Origin: Robiginitomaculum sp.
GTDB taxonomy: Bacteria > Pseudomonadota > Alphaproteobacteria > Caulobacterales > Maricaulaceae
Length of the DNA: 64,000 nt
Reading direction: 5' to 3'
Assembly: GCA_002733805.1 (NCBI GenBank)
Contig: NVXG01000028.1
Span: 62,001-126,000 of the forward strand
The notes under the pieces are model-generated. The model did not search any database. It saw only the letters and a list, made by a program, of their open reading frames with translations, and had not been told where the DNA came from. This document shows, one piece after another, positions 44,478-55,073 of this stretch (position 1 is the stretch's first letter; each line of letters starts with the position of its first letter). Both the position numbers and the translations under genes were made by a program.

Positions 44478-45587
44478 TTACATCACCTCGATTTCGGCTT
44501 GTAAGGCTCCGGCGGCCTTGATCGACTGCAAGATCGAGATCATATCGCGCGGCGTAACCCCCAGCGCGTTTAAGCCTGCCACCAGATCGCTTAAGGCAAC
44601 CCCTTGGCGCACCATCACCAGACCAGTTCCCTTGTCCTCAGAGACAGTAACATTGGTTCGCGGCACCACGACCGTTTCGCCGCCTTCGGCAAAGGCACCG
44701 GGTTGCGAAACCTGCGGGGTTTCTTCGACGGTGATGGTCAAATTACCCTGTGCAATGGCCACGGTGGAGACCCGCACATTTTCACCCATCACAATAATTC
44801 CAGAAACCTCATCGATCACTACTTTGGCGGGCAAGTCCGGCTCGACCCGCAATTGTTCAATTTCGGTCAGCAGGGATACCATATCACCCCGCCAGTTGGG
44901 TGGCCGAGTTACTTGTATCACTGTCGGGTTCATGGCGTGGGCCACCGGCAAACCCAAAAATGAATTGATCGCACCGGCCATTCTGGAGGCCGTGGTCAGA
45001 TCTGGATTACGCAAAGCAATTCGCAATTGATTTTGATTGGCCAGAGAAAACGGGATTTCTTTTTCAACGATGCCACCTGATGAAATACGCCCGGCAGTCG
45101 GAACGCCTTGGGTCACCGATGCTGCATCCCCACCGGCTGAAAATCCACCAATCGACACGGCGCCTTGGGCAACTGCATAAACTTCGCCATTGGCACCCAT
45201 TAACGGGGTGATCAGCAATTGTCCGCCCATCAGGCTATCAGCATCGCCCATGGCTGAAACGGTTATATCAATCCGCGAGCCGTGCATGGCAAAGGCTGGC
45301 AAACTGGCTGTCACGATGACCGCTGCCACATTTTTAGCCTTCAAATTGGCACCACGCGTATTGACCCCCAAACGCTCCAGCATATTTTCTAGGCTCTGTT
45401 TGGTATTGGCGACATTGCGTAGACTGTCGCCCGTGCCATCCAGCCCGACCACCAGGCCATAGCCGATCAGCGGGTTTTCCCGCACGCCTTCAAAATCTGC
45501 AATGTCCTTGATCCGGGAGTTGGCCGAAACGCCAGAAGCCCCAAAGCACGCAAAAAACAGGGTAAAAACAACCACCCGAAATAACAT
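44478..45587 (-). CDS. flgI: Flagellar P-ring protein FlgI
   Basis: 369 residues. Signal peptide ending near GVSANS, then RIKDIADFEGVRENPLIGYG, LVVGLDGTGDSL and the late VVIDEVSGIIVMGENVRVSTVAIAQGNLTI. It forms the peptidoglycan-level bushing around the rod. ATG 45587 has GGGAG upstream; ATG 45623 twelve codons earlier would add a non-signal extension. First gene of flgI-rod-binding-FlbY-like, divergent from fliX. Confidence 0.96.
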   Translation of the reverse strand: MLFRVVVFTLFFACFGASGVSANSRIKDIADFEGVRENPLIGYGLVVGLDGTGDSLRNVANTKQSLENMLERLGVNTRGANLKAKNVAAVIVTASLPAFAMHGSRIDITVSAMGDADSLMGGQLLITPLMGANGEVYAVAQGAVSIGGFSAGGDAASVTQGVPTAGRISSGGIVEKEIPFSLANQNQLRIALRNPDLTTASRMAGAINSFLGLPVAHAMNPTVIQVTRPPNWRGDMVSLLTEIEQLRVEPDLPAKVVIDEVSGIIVMGENVRVSTVAIAQGNLTITVEETPQVSQPGAFAEGGETVVVPRTNVTVSEDKGTGLVMVRQGVALSDLVAGLNALGVTPRDMISILQSIKAAGALQAEIEVM

Positions 45588-45758
45588 GAAAAACCACTCC
45601 CACAAACTCAAGCCAAACCTCATGCGAAATTCGTGCCAGAAAACACAAAAAAATGGCTATTTTTATCGTTATGTTTCAATAGATTAAACCCAATCCTTTT
45701 TCGCTGACCCAAGCCCGGCAAAGGCCACCCGGCAGAAATGTCCCGACTGAACTCATGG

Positions 45759-45773
45759 TTAATCCGGTGTTAA
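45759..45773 (+). promoter_or_regulatory. Full CtrA-type box before fliX
   Basis: TTAA-TCCGGTG-TTAA followed by C, 68 nt before the fliX ATG and 172 nt from the divergent flgI start. It is almost identical, including flanks, to the box before fliO. Confidence 0.7.
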
Positions 45774-45826
45774 CGAAAACCCGTCTTTATAGAGTGAGCG
45801 TGTTCGCCATTCATTTGAGTTTGCCC

Positions 45827-46243
45827 ATGAAGATCAATTCCACCAGAGCAGCCGGAGCCATTGGTCGGGCCAAGGGTAAAAAAGCAGTTCGTGGCACATC
45901 CTTTTCCCCAACCAGCCAGCCAGATGTTCAATCGGCACAAACCCTGATCGGCACCACGCAAATCTCTTCGGTCGATGCGTTGATTGCGCTACAAAGTGAG
46001 CCGGAAGTACAAAGCGTAGTAGAGCGAGCCACAGGGCGCGCCAATTCTCTTTTGGGCATTTTGGACACCATTCGGATTGGCCTGCTCGAAGGCGGCGTTC
46101 CCGAACCATCTCTAAAACGATTGCTGCATGCGCTGGGTGAACAGCGAGAAGAAACGGGCGATCCGCACCTTGAGGCGATTCTAGAGCAAGTGGAAATTCG
46201 GGCGCAAGTAGAATTGGCTAAACTGGAACTGGCCAACAAATAA
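45827..46243 (+). CDS. fliX: Flagellar assembly protein FliX
   Basis: 138 residues. In Caulobacter FliX couples basal-body assembly to activation of the sigma-54 regulator FlbD. MKINSTRAAG at the N-terminus, an unstructured linker, and the helical ANSLLGILDTIRIGLLEGGVPEPSLKRLLHAL are typical. ATG 45827 gives the family start; the frame reaches up to 45755 across the CtrA box. FlbD itself is not in the window. Confidence 0.9.
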   Translation: MKINSTRAAGAIGRAKGKKAVRGTSFSPTSQPDVQSAQTLIGTTQISSVDALIALQSEPEVQSVVERATGRANSLLGILDTIRIGLLEGGVPEPSLKRLLHALGEQREETGDPHLEAILEQVEIRAQVELAKLELANK

Positions 46244-46301
46244 TTTCAGTTATCCCATTAACTTATTGTTTTTATAACATTTAATTGTGTGCAATGTTGA
46301 A

Positions 46302-46329
46302 TTGACGCGACCTGTTGCATGCGTATACT
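46302..46329 (+). promoter_or_regulatory. Sigma-70 promoter for dksA
   Basis: TTGACG (46302-46307), 16-nt spacer, TATACT (46324-46329), about 53 nt before the dksA ATG. The two hexamers each match consensus at five of six positions. Confidence 0.7.
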
Positions 46330-46381
46330 CCCGGCGCATTTGAAATTATCGAGTTAATTTGCGAAATCAGGGAACAAGGTT

Positions 46382-46810
46382 ATGGCTGCGGCTTCACCCA
46401 AAACAACCAAATTGCCGACTGGATACAAACCTTCCTCGTCCGAAAAATTCATGGGCGTAAAGCAAACTGAATTCTTCCGCCGATTGCTGATCGACTGGAA
46501 AGACGATTTATTGGATGTGTCCAAGCAAACCCGAACCGTCATGCAAACCGATAATCTATCCCACGCCGATGTTGCGGACCGCGCCAGTTCAGAAGCGGAC
46601 CGGGCGCTCGAATTACGGGCCAGTGACCGGCAACGCAAACTGGTCTCCAAAATTGATGCCGCCTTACGCCGAATCGAAAAAGGCGCGTTTGGCTATTGTG
46701 AAGAGACCGGAGAGCCGATCAGCCTGGAGCGGCTACAAGCCCGACCGATTGCCACCTTGTCTCTGGATGCTCAGGAACGCCATGAGCGCAATGAACGGGT
46801 TGGACGCTAG
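46382..46810 (+). CDS. dksA: RNA polymerase-binding regulator DksA
   Basis: 142 residues. DksA enters the polymerase secondary channel and acts with ppGpp. The coiled coil holds SHADVADRASSEADRALELRASDRQ with the tip DxxDxA pattern. The zinc-finger region reads YCEETGEPISLERLQARP: one Cys remains and the other three are replaced, as in other alphaproteobacterial DksA proteins. It follows fliX in the same direction, but has its own promoter. Confidence 0.94.
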   Translation: MAAASPKTTKLPTGYKPSSSEKFMGVKQTEFFRRLLIDWKDDLLDVSKQTRTVMQTDNLSHADVADRASSEADRALELRASDRQRKLVSKIDAALRRIEKGAFGYCEETGEPISLERLQARPIATLSLDAQERHERNERVGR

Positions 46811-46963
46811 CTCTCCCTTCCCTGACCTCTGCCCCTTATTTTACCTACCGTAATTTGTAATGAAAAAACCGGTTCCCACAATTCGGGAAGCGCCTTAGGC
46901 TGCGCGCTTCACATTTTCAAATCAGTACGGTTTGAAACTTGTAAAATGAAAAGGCTCTGCCCG

Positions 46964-49813
46964 ATGATGATGAAACCTGTGACGTTTGCCCTTGCTGCCA
47001 TGATCGGTATCGCGGGTTGTTCCGCACCCGCCCCATCATCAAATGAGACGGAAGCAAAAAACGACATCAAGCAGATAGAGTTTATCAAATACGAGCTGGA
47101 AAATGGCCTAGATGTCATTTTGCATGTGGATCGATCCGACCCGATCGTGGCAATTGATCTGACCGCGCATGTGGGTTCAGCTCGTGAAATAAAGGGCCAT
47201 ACCGGGTTTGCCCATTTATTCGAACATTTGTTGTTTCTTGATTCTGAGAATCTCGGCTATGGCGGCCTAGACGAAATGAACACAAGGATCGGCGGCGAAG
47301 GCACTAACGGCTACACTACCAACGATGTCACCAAGTATTTTCAGGCGGTCCCAAGCGACTCGCTGGAAAAGATTATCTGGGCCGAAGCCGACAAATTAGG
47401 CTGGTTCATCAACACGGTCACCACGCCAGTTCTCGACAATGAAAAACAAGTGGTCAAAAATGAAAAGAGACAACGGGTCGACAATCAACCCTATGGGCAA
47501 AACTGGGGATTGATCGGCAAAACCATCTATCCGCCTGAACATCCCTATAATTGGCAGGTGATTGGCTCACTGGCTGATCTGGATGCGGCGGAACTGACCG
47601 ATGTCCAAAACTTCTATCGCCGTTGGTATGTCCCCAACAATGTAACCGTTACCGTGACCGGTGATTTTGAGGTCGAGCAGGCCAAAACTTGGATTGCCAA
47701 ATACTTTGCGGAAATCCCGCAAGGCGAGCCGGTTGCACCATTGGTCGCCCGCCCCGGCAAACTTGATCAGATTATCAATTTCAAAGTGGTGGATAATTTC
47801 GCAACGGTCCCGCAACTGACTTTGGCTTGGCCAGCGGTTGAGCAATTTAATGATGATGCCTATGCATTGGACATTCTGGCCACCTATTTAAGCGATGGCA
47901 AACGTGCCCCATTGAACGAAGTATTGATCGACGAGGAAAAACTAACCACGACTGTTGCGGTCTTTAACAATACGGCCGAGCTGGCCGGAGAGTTTTATAT
48001 TCTGGTGCGGGCCAATGCCGGTCAGGATTTGACCGCCGTCAAAACGGCGATTGATCAGGGTCTGGACCGGTTTGAACAAGAAGGGATTTCCGAAGATGAT
48101 CTGAACAAGATCAAGGCCGGACTGGAAGTTGAGTTTTATGGTAATATCCAAAGTGTTCTGGGCAAGGCGATCCAGTTGGGCGAGTACAACGCCTATACCA
48201 ATGATCCCGGTTTTATCCATCAGGACATCCGCAATATTCAGGCCGTAACCACGGATGACGTAATGCGGGTCTATCAGACCTATCTCAAAGACCAGAATTA
48301 TGTTGCCACCAGCTTTACCCCCAAGGGTACGGACGGGTTGGCTTTGAACGGCGCCAAGCTCGTCGAATTTGAAGAAGAAAAAATCGTTCAGGGCGCGGAA
48401 GCTGAAACTGATTTTGACCCGAAAATTCGCACATTTACCCCGACTGCCTCAGCCTTTGATCGTACCATTGAGCCAGCGTTTAGTGGAACTCTGAATACAC
48501 CAGTACCCGCCATTTGGCGCAGCGAAACCCAAAACGGTATTGCGCTGTTTGGCATGCAAAACGACGAAACGCCGCTGATTTATTTCAGCCTCAAAATTGA
48601 TGCAGGTGACCAACGCGCCTCCATCGAAAAACCGGCCATCCCGACTTTGACCGCTGCCCTGATGAACAAGGGTACCCGGAGCAAAACCACGGCAGAGCTG
48701 GAAGATGCGATCAAGTCAATCGGCTCTGAAATTGAAATCTCCAGTGGTCGCGATGGCACTTTTATCACCGGCAGCACGCTGGCTCGCAATTTTGATGCGA
48801 CCATGGCACTGGCCGAAGAAATGCTGCTGGAGCCGCGCTGGGATACTGAGGAATTTGACACGCTGATGCTGGAAGCAGGCAATGATATTGATCAGGCGGC
48901 GGCCAATCCAAACGCCATTGTCCTTCGTGAATATCAAGCTATTTTGTATCCAGCCGACAATGTTTACAGCGTGTCTGGCTACGGCGACAAAGGCAGATTA
49001 CAAACCATCATTCTGGATGACCTAAAAGCGTTTTATGCCGCTGCCTATACACCCGCCAATGCCAAATTTCGCATTGTAGGTGACGTATCCGAGGCCCAAG
49101 TAAAATCGGCATTGCACGGCTTGGCTGATAAATGGTCTGGTGACGAAAACCCGACCATCGACATTGCCTCCGCTAATGTTCCACAAGCCTCAAAAGTCTA
49201 TTTTTATGACATCCCCGGTGCCAAGCAATCCAGCTTTCGCTTTGGCTACCCGGCTCTAGCCATTACCGATCCTGATTATGTCAAAACCAATGCGATGAAC
49301 TATTTGTTGGGAAATATCTACACGTCAAAACTCAATTCAACCTTGCGGGTTGAAAAGGGATACACCTATGGCATTCGGTCCAGTTTCACAGCCGAACAGG
49401 ATCGTGGCACGTTTAGCGTCCGAACCAGTGTTCGCTCGAATGTGACTTTGGAATCTGCTGAAGTAATCCGGGAAATTCTTAGCCAGTTTGGACCTGATTT
49501 TTCCGATGAGGACCTGCAAACCATGAAAAGTGCCATCATCAAGGGGCAGGCCTTAAAGTCCGAAACCTTAAATGCAAAGCTACGTATGTTGGGTGAGATT
49601 AGTGCCTTTGGTTTTGCCGATGATTATCGGGTCAAAAACGCTGCCGAGATCAACGCCATGACCCTTGAAGACATTCGCACCTTGGCCGCCAAATACTTAA
49701 CGCCAGATGCGATGTATTATGTGATTGCGGGCGATGCTGAAACGCAATTGGGCCGGATGAAAGATCTTGGGTATGGCCAGCCGGTATTGCTCGAAAAGCG
49801 AACCATCGAATAA
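46964..49813 (+). CDS. M16 family zinc peptidase, two-domain exported lipoprotein
   Basis: About 949 residues. Lipobox IGIAGC. The first M16 domain has the inverted zinc motif HLFEH within GFAHLFEHLLF and the downstream Glu near EADKLGW. A second, inactive-type M16 unit begins about residue 500 (ALFGMQNDETPLIYFSLKIDAG) and ends with RVEKGYTYGIRSSF. Full-length for the pitrilysin/PqqL-like group. ATG 46964 has AAAAGG 9 nt upstream; ATG 46946 six codons earlier lacks one. It stands alone. Confidence 0.93.
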   Translation: MMMKPVTFALAAMIGIAGCSAPAPSSNETEAKNDIKQIEFIKYELENGLDVILHVDRSDPIVAIDLTAHVGSAREIKGHTGFAHLFEHLLFLDSENLGYGGLDEMNTRIGGEGTNGYTTNDVTKYFQAVPSDSLEKIIWAEADKLGWFINTVTTPVLDNEKQVVKNEKRQRVDNQPYGQNWGLIGKTIYPPEHPYNWQVIGSLADLDAAELTDVQNFYRRWYVPNNVTVTVTGDFEVEQAKTWIAKYFAEIPQGEPVAPLVARPGKLDQIINFKVVDNFATVPQLTLAWPAVEQFNDDAYALDILATYLSDGKRAPLNEVLIDEEKLTTTVAVFNNTAELAGEFYILVRANAGQDLTAVKTAIDQGLDRFEQEGISEDDLNKIKAGLEVEFYGNIQSVLGKAIQLGEYNAYTNDPGFIHQDIRNIQAVTTDDVMRVYQTYLKDQNYVATSFTPKGTDGLALNGAKLVEFEEEKIVQGAEAETDFDPKIRTFTPTASAFDRTIEPAFSGTLNTPVPAIWRSETQNGIALFGMQNDETPLIYFSLKIDAGDQRASIEKPAIPTLTAALMNKGTRSKTTAELEDAIKSIGSEIEISSGRDGTFITGSTLARNFDATMALAEEMLLEPRWDTEEFDTLMLEAGNDIDQAAANPNAIVLREYQAILYPADNVYSVSGYGDKGRLQTIILDDLKAFYAAAYTPANAKFRIVGDVSEAQVKSALHGLADKWSGDENPTIDIASANVPQASKVYFYDIPGAKQSSFRFGYPALAITDPDYVKTNAMNYLLGNIYTSKLNSTLRVEKGYTYGIRSSFTAEQDRGTFSVRTSVRSNVTLESAEVIREILSQFGPDFSDEDLQTMKSAIIKGQALKSETLNAKLRMLGEISAFGFADDYRVKNAAEINAMTLEDIRTLAAKYLTPDAMYYVIAGDAETQLGRMKDLGYGQPVLLEKRTIE

Positions 49814-49822
49814 GCTGGTATT

Positions 49823-50197
49823 CTAGGTTATTTTTTGGGCAACCAATGCGAGCTGTAACTCTAGGCGTTTGATCTCGCGCAGGATTTCTTGTTTATCTAT
49901 TTGTTGCAGGAACCACATTTTTAGCATGGCCATGGCAAAGCTAAAGAAACCTGTGCCAAAGCCCCAAAGCGCCATATTTCGTCCTGTTTCTGCGTGAAAG
50001 AAATGCCAACCGGCCCACAGCGCCGCGCCAAACATGATAAATTGCATAATGGCACTCAACCACATCCATCCAGCCATACGGCCTTGCAATACATTGCCCA
50101 GCAAACCCCATATGCCTTGCGGCGCGACGAGAGCATCTAATTGGTTAGCCTCATCCGAAGACAGTGCCTCGCGAATTGCGTCATCAAGTTGTGTCAT
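49823..50197 (-). CDS. DUF6768-type small membrane protein, likely partner of the ECF sigma factor
   Basis: 124 residues. N-terminal cytosolic helix (TQLDDAIREALSSDEANQLDAL), two membrane helices (about 46-68 and 76-98), and a final EILREIKRLELQLALV helix, as in DUF6768 proteins. Overlap of 14 bp with the upstream sigma factor gene implies coupled translation. An anti-sigma role is plausible from position and layout but untested. Confidence 0.75.
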   Translation of the reverse strand: MTQLDDAIREALSSDEANQLDALVAPQGIWGLLGNVLQGRMAGWMWLSAIMQFIMFGAALWAGWHFFHAETGRNMALWGFGTGFFSFAMAMLKMWFLQQIDKQEILREIKRLELQLALVAQKIT

Positions 50198-50750
50198 TGT
50201 TTTCTCCTGTTTCTAGTTTGGTTCGTAAAATTTGGCGGGCGGTGTGCAGGCGCGATTTTACCGTGCCTTCGGCCAGCCCTAAAATGTGGGCGACCTCGCC
50301 CATGGAAAATCCGCCCGTATAGTGCAGCTCCAGCACTTCTTGTTGGGATGCGGACAGCGATTTGATCGCCGCGCGCAAATCCATTGCAGCCGGTGAAATC
50401 TGGTTGGCGGTTTGATCATCATCATCTTGAGTGGCTTGGTGCAACTCATCATGCAGCACATGGGTTCTACGCCGGCGGCGGATAAAGTCGATGCAGGTCA
50501 GATGCCCGATCCGAAGCAACCATGCGGCAAAACAAGCCGGGTCTTTTAAGCGGCCAATCCCACGCATTGCCTTGACCCAGACCCGCTGTGCAGCATCTTG
50601 CGCGTCAGCTGGTTGATCCAATTGGCGCAGGCACCGCCGCAACAATATGGGGCCCCAGATACGGACCAACCCGTCAAACGCCGCCCGATCGCCACTTTGT
50701 GCCTTGAGCACCAACAGTTCTGTGGCAATTCTTTCCGGCGTGCGGGTCAT
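50184..50750 (-). CDS. ECF-type RNA polymerase sigma factor
   Basis: 188 residues. Region 2 is RAAFDGLVRIWGPILLRRCLRQLDQPADAQDAAQRVWVKAMRGIGRLK; region 4 is SLSASQQEVLELHYTGGFSMGEVAHILGLAEGTVKSRLHTAR, with a complete helix-turn-helix. Between them is an acidic linker with a run of Asp residues. ATG 50750 has GGAG about 11 nt upstream. The membrane partner gene overlaps its 3' end. Regulated genes are not evident; its own promoter may be 50831-50856. Confidence 0.92.
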   Translation of the reverse strand: MTRTPERIATELLVLKAQSGDRAAFDGLVRIWGPILLRRCLRQLDQPADAQDAAQRVWVKAMRGIGRLKDPACFAAWLLRIGHLTCIDFIRRRRRTHVLHDELHQATQDDDDQTANQISPAAMDLRAAIKSLSASQQEVLELHYTGGFSMGEVAHILGLAEGTVKSRLHTARQILRTKLETGENNDTT

Positions 50751-50830
50751 CAAATTACATACTCCACAAGAGGGTGTTCATGGATAAGGTCGCTGCAAAT
50801 GGTCATTTGGTTCATTTCGCACCCAAACTT

Positions 50831-50856
50831 TTCGTGAAGAGGACTTACCTGTTCCC
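50831..50856 (-). promoter_or_regulatory. Weak candidate ECF-type promoter
   Basis: On the minus strand GGGAAC (-35-like) is followed after 16 nt by CGAA, about 81-106 nt before the sigma gene. GGAAC -35 elements are typical of ECF promoters, but the -10 here is not consensus. Confidence 0.25.
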
Positions 50857-50947
50857 TCAAACTTACGTGAGCTTGCCAAGCTTTCACTAGATTGAGCAAC
50901 AAAAACCCGCCATAGTTTAGAACCGATCTAATCAATGGAATTGCCTC

Positions 50948-51915
<968 letters not shown>

Positions 51916-51916
<1 letters not shown>

Positions 51917-52536
51917 TGAGTTCTGATCGCTGGATAAAGCCCGCCTTCTTCGCCGGGTTTTCGATCCCCTTTGTCTATTTATTGTGGCAATGGGGTTTGC
52001 TATTCACCGGGCAACCCGGCTCATTGGGAGCCAATCCGATTGAAGCCACCAATCGGTTTTTGGGCGATACCGCATTGCGGGTGTTGCTGATTACGTTGGC
52101 GGTAACACCGCTTCGTGACCTGACGGGCTGGATCAAACTGACCCGCTTGCGACGGATGATTGGCCTGTTTGCGTTCTTTTATGTCAGCCTGCACCTGACC
52201 TCATATTTTGGTATGGATTTGTTGTTCTCGGTCAAAGCCCTGCTGAAAGACATTACCAAGCGCACTTATATTACCTTGGGCATGACCGCTTTTGTTTTGC
52301 TGATCCCGCTAGCGCTGACCTCAACCAATGGCATGATCCGCCGCCTTGGCCCCAAGCGCTGGAACCAACTTCATAAGCTAATCTATCTCATTGCAGCGCT
52401 TGGCGTTCTGCACCATTTTTTCATGGTCAAAGGCAATCAACCGGAACCATGGGTCCATTTGGGTATTTTGGTCATTTTGCTGGGTTGGCGTTTGGCCAAA
52501 TGGAGCAAACCCCGCTTTGCCCGGCGCGCTGCTTAA
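51916..52536 (+). CDS. msrQ: Haem-binding membrane subunit MsrQ
   Basis: 206 residues with about six membrane helices. It passes electrons from the quinone pool to MsrP through haem b. GDTALRVLLITLAVTPLRD, FAFFYVSLHLTSYFG, WNQLHKLIYLIAALGVLHHFF carry the conserved His residues. ATG 51916 overlaps the msrP stop. Its 3' end overlaps the convergent flgH end by 4 bp (TTAA). Confidence 0.96.
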
Positions 52537-53255
52537 AATGGAAAGATAATGTCGTACAATTGTTGACCATAACGCGGGTTCTGGGCATCTGAAATAATGC
52601 CACGACCCCCATAGGAAATCCGAGCTTCGGCAATTTGGGTGTGCGCGATGATATTACTGGATGAAATATCCTGCGGGCGAACAATACCCGAGATCAACAA
52701 ATCTCGCACTTCATGATTGATCCGTACTTCTTGGCGACCGGCAATGACCATATTGCCGTTGGGCATAACTTGGGTCACCACAGCGGCCACGGTCAAATTG
52801 ATGGTTTCCGATCTAGCCACAGAACCGGCGCCTTTATTGCTGCTGGTTGAACCCAATGAGGTCAGGGAACCGGGGGTGATACCCCCCAAATGTTTTTCAA
52901 GCCCAAAGAAATTGCTCAGGTCAGAATCTTCGGCACTGGTCCTGGAGCGCTCGGTGGTATTTCTTACATTGGCCGAATCCGATATATTGATCGACACGGT
53001 CAAAATATCCCCTACATTATTGGCTCGCTGATCGTTGAAGAAGGTCCGGGCATTGGTGCGCCACAATGAATTGGCCTGACGGTCTTGGACGATCGGGATC
53101 GGCATCGGCATTACGACCGGACGCTGACCATAAACATTTGCCGGGTTTTCCATTGGGGTCAGCTCTGGCGCTTTGCCAATGTTTTTGATACGGTCAAACG
53201 TGCCGCAACTGGCCAATGGCAGGCTCAAAACGGCCAACAAAATCAATTTTTTCAT
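52533..53255 (-). CDS. flgH: Flagellar L-ring protein FlgH
   Basis: 240 residues. Lipobox LASC, then NPANVYGQRP, NSLWRTNARTFFNDQRANNVGDILTVSI and the C-terminal SGIVRPQDISSSNIIAHTQIAEARISYGGRG. It forms the outer-membrane ring. Last gene of flgF-flgG-flgA-flgH. Confidence 0.97.
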   Translation of the reverse strand: MKKLILLAVLSLPLASCGTFDRIKNIGKAPELTPMENPANVYGQRPVVMPMPIPIVQDRQANSLWRTNARTFFNDQRANNVGDILTVSINISDSANVRNTTERSRTSAEDSDLSNFFGLEKHLGGITPGSLTSLGSTSSNKGAGSVARSETINLTVAAVVTQVMPNGNMVIAGRQEVRINHEVRDLLISGIVRPQDISSSNIIAHTQIAEARISYGGRGIISDAQNPRYGQQLYDIIFPF

Positions 53256-53257
53256 AG

Positions 53258-54253
53258 TTATCCACCCAGCATTTGTGTTGGTACTGCCACCGCTTTTCCG
53301 GGGCCAGTGATCAGAATTTCAATGGTTCGGCTTGATTGAAGGTTGACTGCCCGCACCGTGTCACCCAGTGCGGCGTTGGACAGAACCTTGCCGCGCGCCG
53401 TTAATCTCAGACCAGGCAGTTCATAAGCGATTGAGATCAACTCGCCCTTTTTGACTACATCCGGTGTTTTCAGATCATGTTGACGTAAGGCTTTGGCCGG
53501 GATCAACGAGCGCCGCACTTCTTTGCCGATCAGATCGTCTTCCAGCAAAACCGGATTATTGCCCAACCGATCTGTGCGGACAAACTGCCAACGAATATCA
53601 TCACGCTCGATAATTTCCCCGGACACAAACGCCCGGTTCAAAGTCGGTATTTCGCTCATTTGCCAAGCTCTACCACGTAAGGGGACCGCTTGCGCGCCTC
53701 CATAGGGCACCAGACTGGCGACAAATGATCTGCGTGCAATGTTCATCTCAAAATGCTCAATAAACGGCAAATTTTCCGCCATATCCGGCACAAAAATACC
53801 GGTTGAACCAGCGGTCAAAGCCAGCTCAAAGCGCTGTCCATTTCCACTACGGTCCATTTCTTCGCGCAAAATTTCAATTAATTCATGGCGACCCAATCGT
53901 CGCCCGGCCCGTTTGATCACAATACGCCGCAAGCCCGCTACATTATTCCAAGTTGCACCGCGCGCCTTGGCTTGTCGCGACAATGCAATCGGGTGCAAAG
54001 CCTTCGATCGGCCCGGCAAAGGCGCAGCGGTCACCACCACATCGCCCAGATCACCTGCATTGATGAACAGGTCGGCAAAAGTGACATTTTCGGATTTCAC
54101 CACAATAACTGAACGCAATTGCAGGTTTTCCTCCACAGTGCCTGTTGCACTTTGCGCCAAGACCAACGAGGCCGAAACCACCAGCAGCAAGATCGCCAAG
54201 GCAAAAATCCCGAAACGACGCCGAAAATCCAGTGAAGCAAAATAATTATGCAT
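53258..54253 (-). CDS. flgA: Flagellar basal-body P-ring formation protein FlgA
   Basis: 331 residues. A signal anchor (about 14-34) and the C-terminal SAF-like domain: RAFVSGEIIERDDIRWQ, LIGKEVRRSLIPAKALRQHDLKTP, ISIAYELPGLRLTARGKVLSNAALGD. It chaperones FlgI assembly. The protein is longer than enteric FlgA (about 220), as is common in alphaproteobacteria. 2 bp before flgH. Confidence 0.95.
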   Translation of the reverse strand: MHNYFASLDFRRRFGIFALAILLLVVSASLVLAQSATGTVEENLQLRSVIVVKSENVTFADLFINAGDLGDVVVTAAPLPGRSKALHPIALSRQAKARGATWNNVAGLRRIVIKRAGRRLGRHELIEILREEMDRSGNGQRFELALTAGSTGIFVPDMAENLPFIEHFEMNIARRSFVASLVPYGGAQAVPLRGRAWQMSEIPTLNRAFVSGEIIERDDIRWQFVRTDRLGNNPVLLEDDLIGKEVRRSLIPAKALRQHDLKTPDVVKKGELISIAYELPGLRLTARGKVLSNAALGDTVRAVNLQSSRTIEILITGPGKAVAVPTQMLGG

Positions 54254-54262
54254 GACTTGTCC

Positions 54263-55051
54263 CTATCGACGTAAGTTGGCGCTGGTTGAAAGCATTTCAT
54301 CGGCGGCGGAGATTACCTTTGAGTTCATCTCGTACGCTCTTTGTGCCTGAATCAGTGCGGTGATTTCCTGCACGGCATTGACGTTTGAAGCTTCGATAAA
54401 CCCTTGCGATATCCGACCAAATCCAGCCGAACCCGGTGTGCCGGTATTGGCCGGACCAGATGCAGCGGATTCGAGAAAGAGGTTATTGCCTTGCGGGTCG
54501 AGCCCGGCCTCATTGAAAAATGTGGCCAATTCCAACTGCCCAACTGTTTGTGGCGCAGTTTGCCCCGGGATCGACGCTTGAACCTGTCCCTGTTGGGAAA
54601 TGGTGATGTCGATCGCATCCAATGGCATGGTGATGCCCGGCGATACGACATAGCCGTCTTCGGTCAATAATTGGCCCTCCGGTCCAACTGCGAAATTTCC
54701 AGCGCGCGTATAACCGTCTTCACCCGAAGGCAATTGCACGGTGAAATACCCCTGTCCGGCAATGGCCAAGTCATATGGATTGCCAGTCTGAGTCAGATTG
54801 CCTTGCTCGGTCACCCGGTATACCGAACCCGCTTTTACACCCAAGCCGATCTGCACCCCGGTTGGCACTATAGTTCCGGCATCGGATGAACTGGCCCCTT
54901 GGCGCTCGACGCTTTGGTAGAGCAAATCCTGAAACTCGGCCCGCTGGCGTTTATATCCAGTGGTGTTCATGTTGGCGATATTATTGGAGATCACCTCCAC
55001 GTTTAGTTGTTGGGCCAACATGCCCGTTGCTGCTGTATTTAGTGCACGCAT
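54263..55051 (-). CDS. flgG: Flagellar basal-body distal rod protein FlgG
   Basis: 262 residues, standard length. RALNTAATGMLAQQLNVEVISNNIANMNTTGYKRQ and the C-terminal SNVNAVQEITALIQAQRAYEMNSKVI are hallmarks. Lies between flgF and flgA. Confidence 0.98.
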   Translation of the reverse strand: MRALNTAATGMLAQQLNVEVISNNIANMNTTGYKRQRAEFQDLLYQSVERQGASSSDAGTIVPTGVQIGLGVKAGSVYRVTEQGNLTQTGNPYDLAIAGQGYFTVQLPSGEDGYTRAGNFAVGPEGQLLTEDGYVVSPGITMPLDAIDITISQQGQVQASIPGQTAPQTVGQLELATFFNEAGLDPQGNNLFLESAASGPANTGTPGSAGFGRISQGFIEASNVNAVQEITALIQAQRAYEMNSKVISAADEMLSTSANLRR

Positions 55052-55073
55052 GGTTTTGTCTCCATCATTTCAT

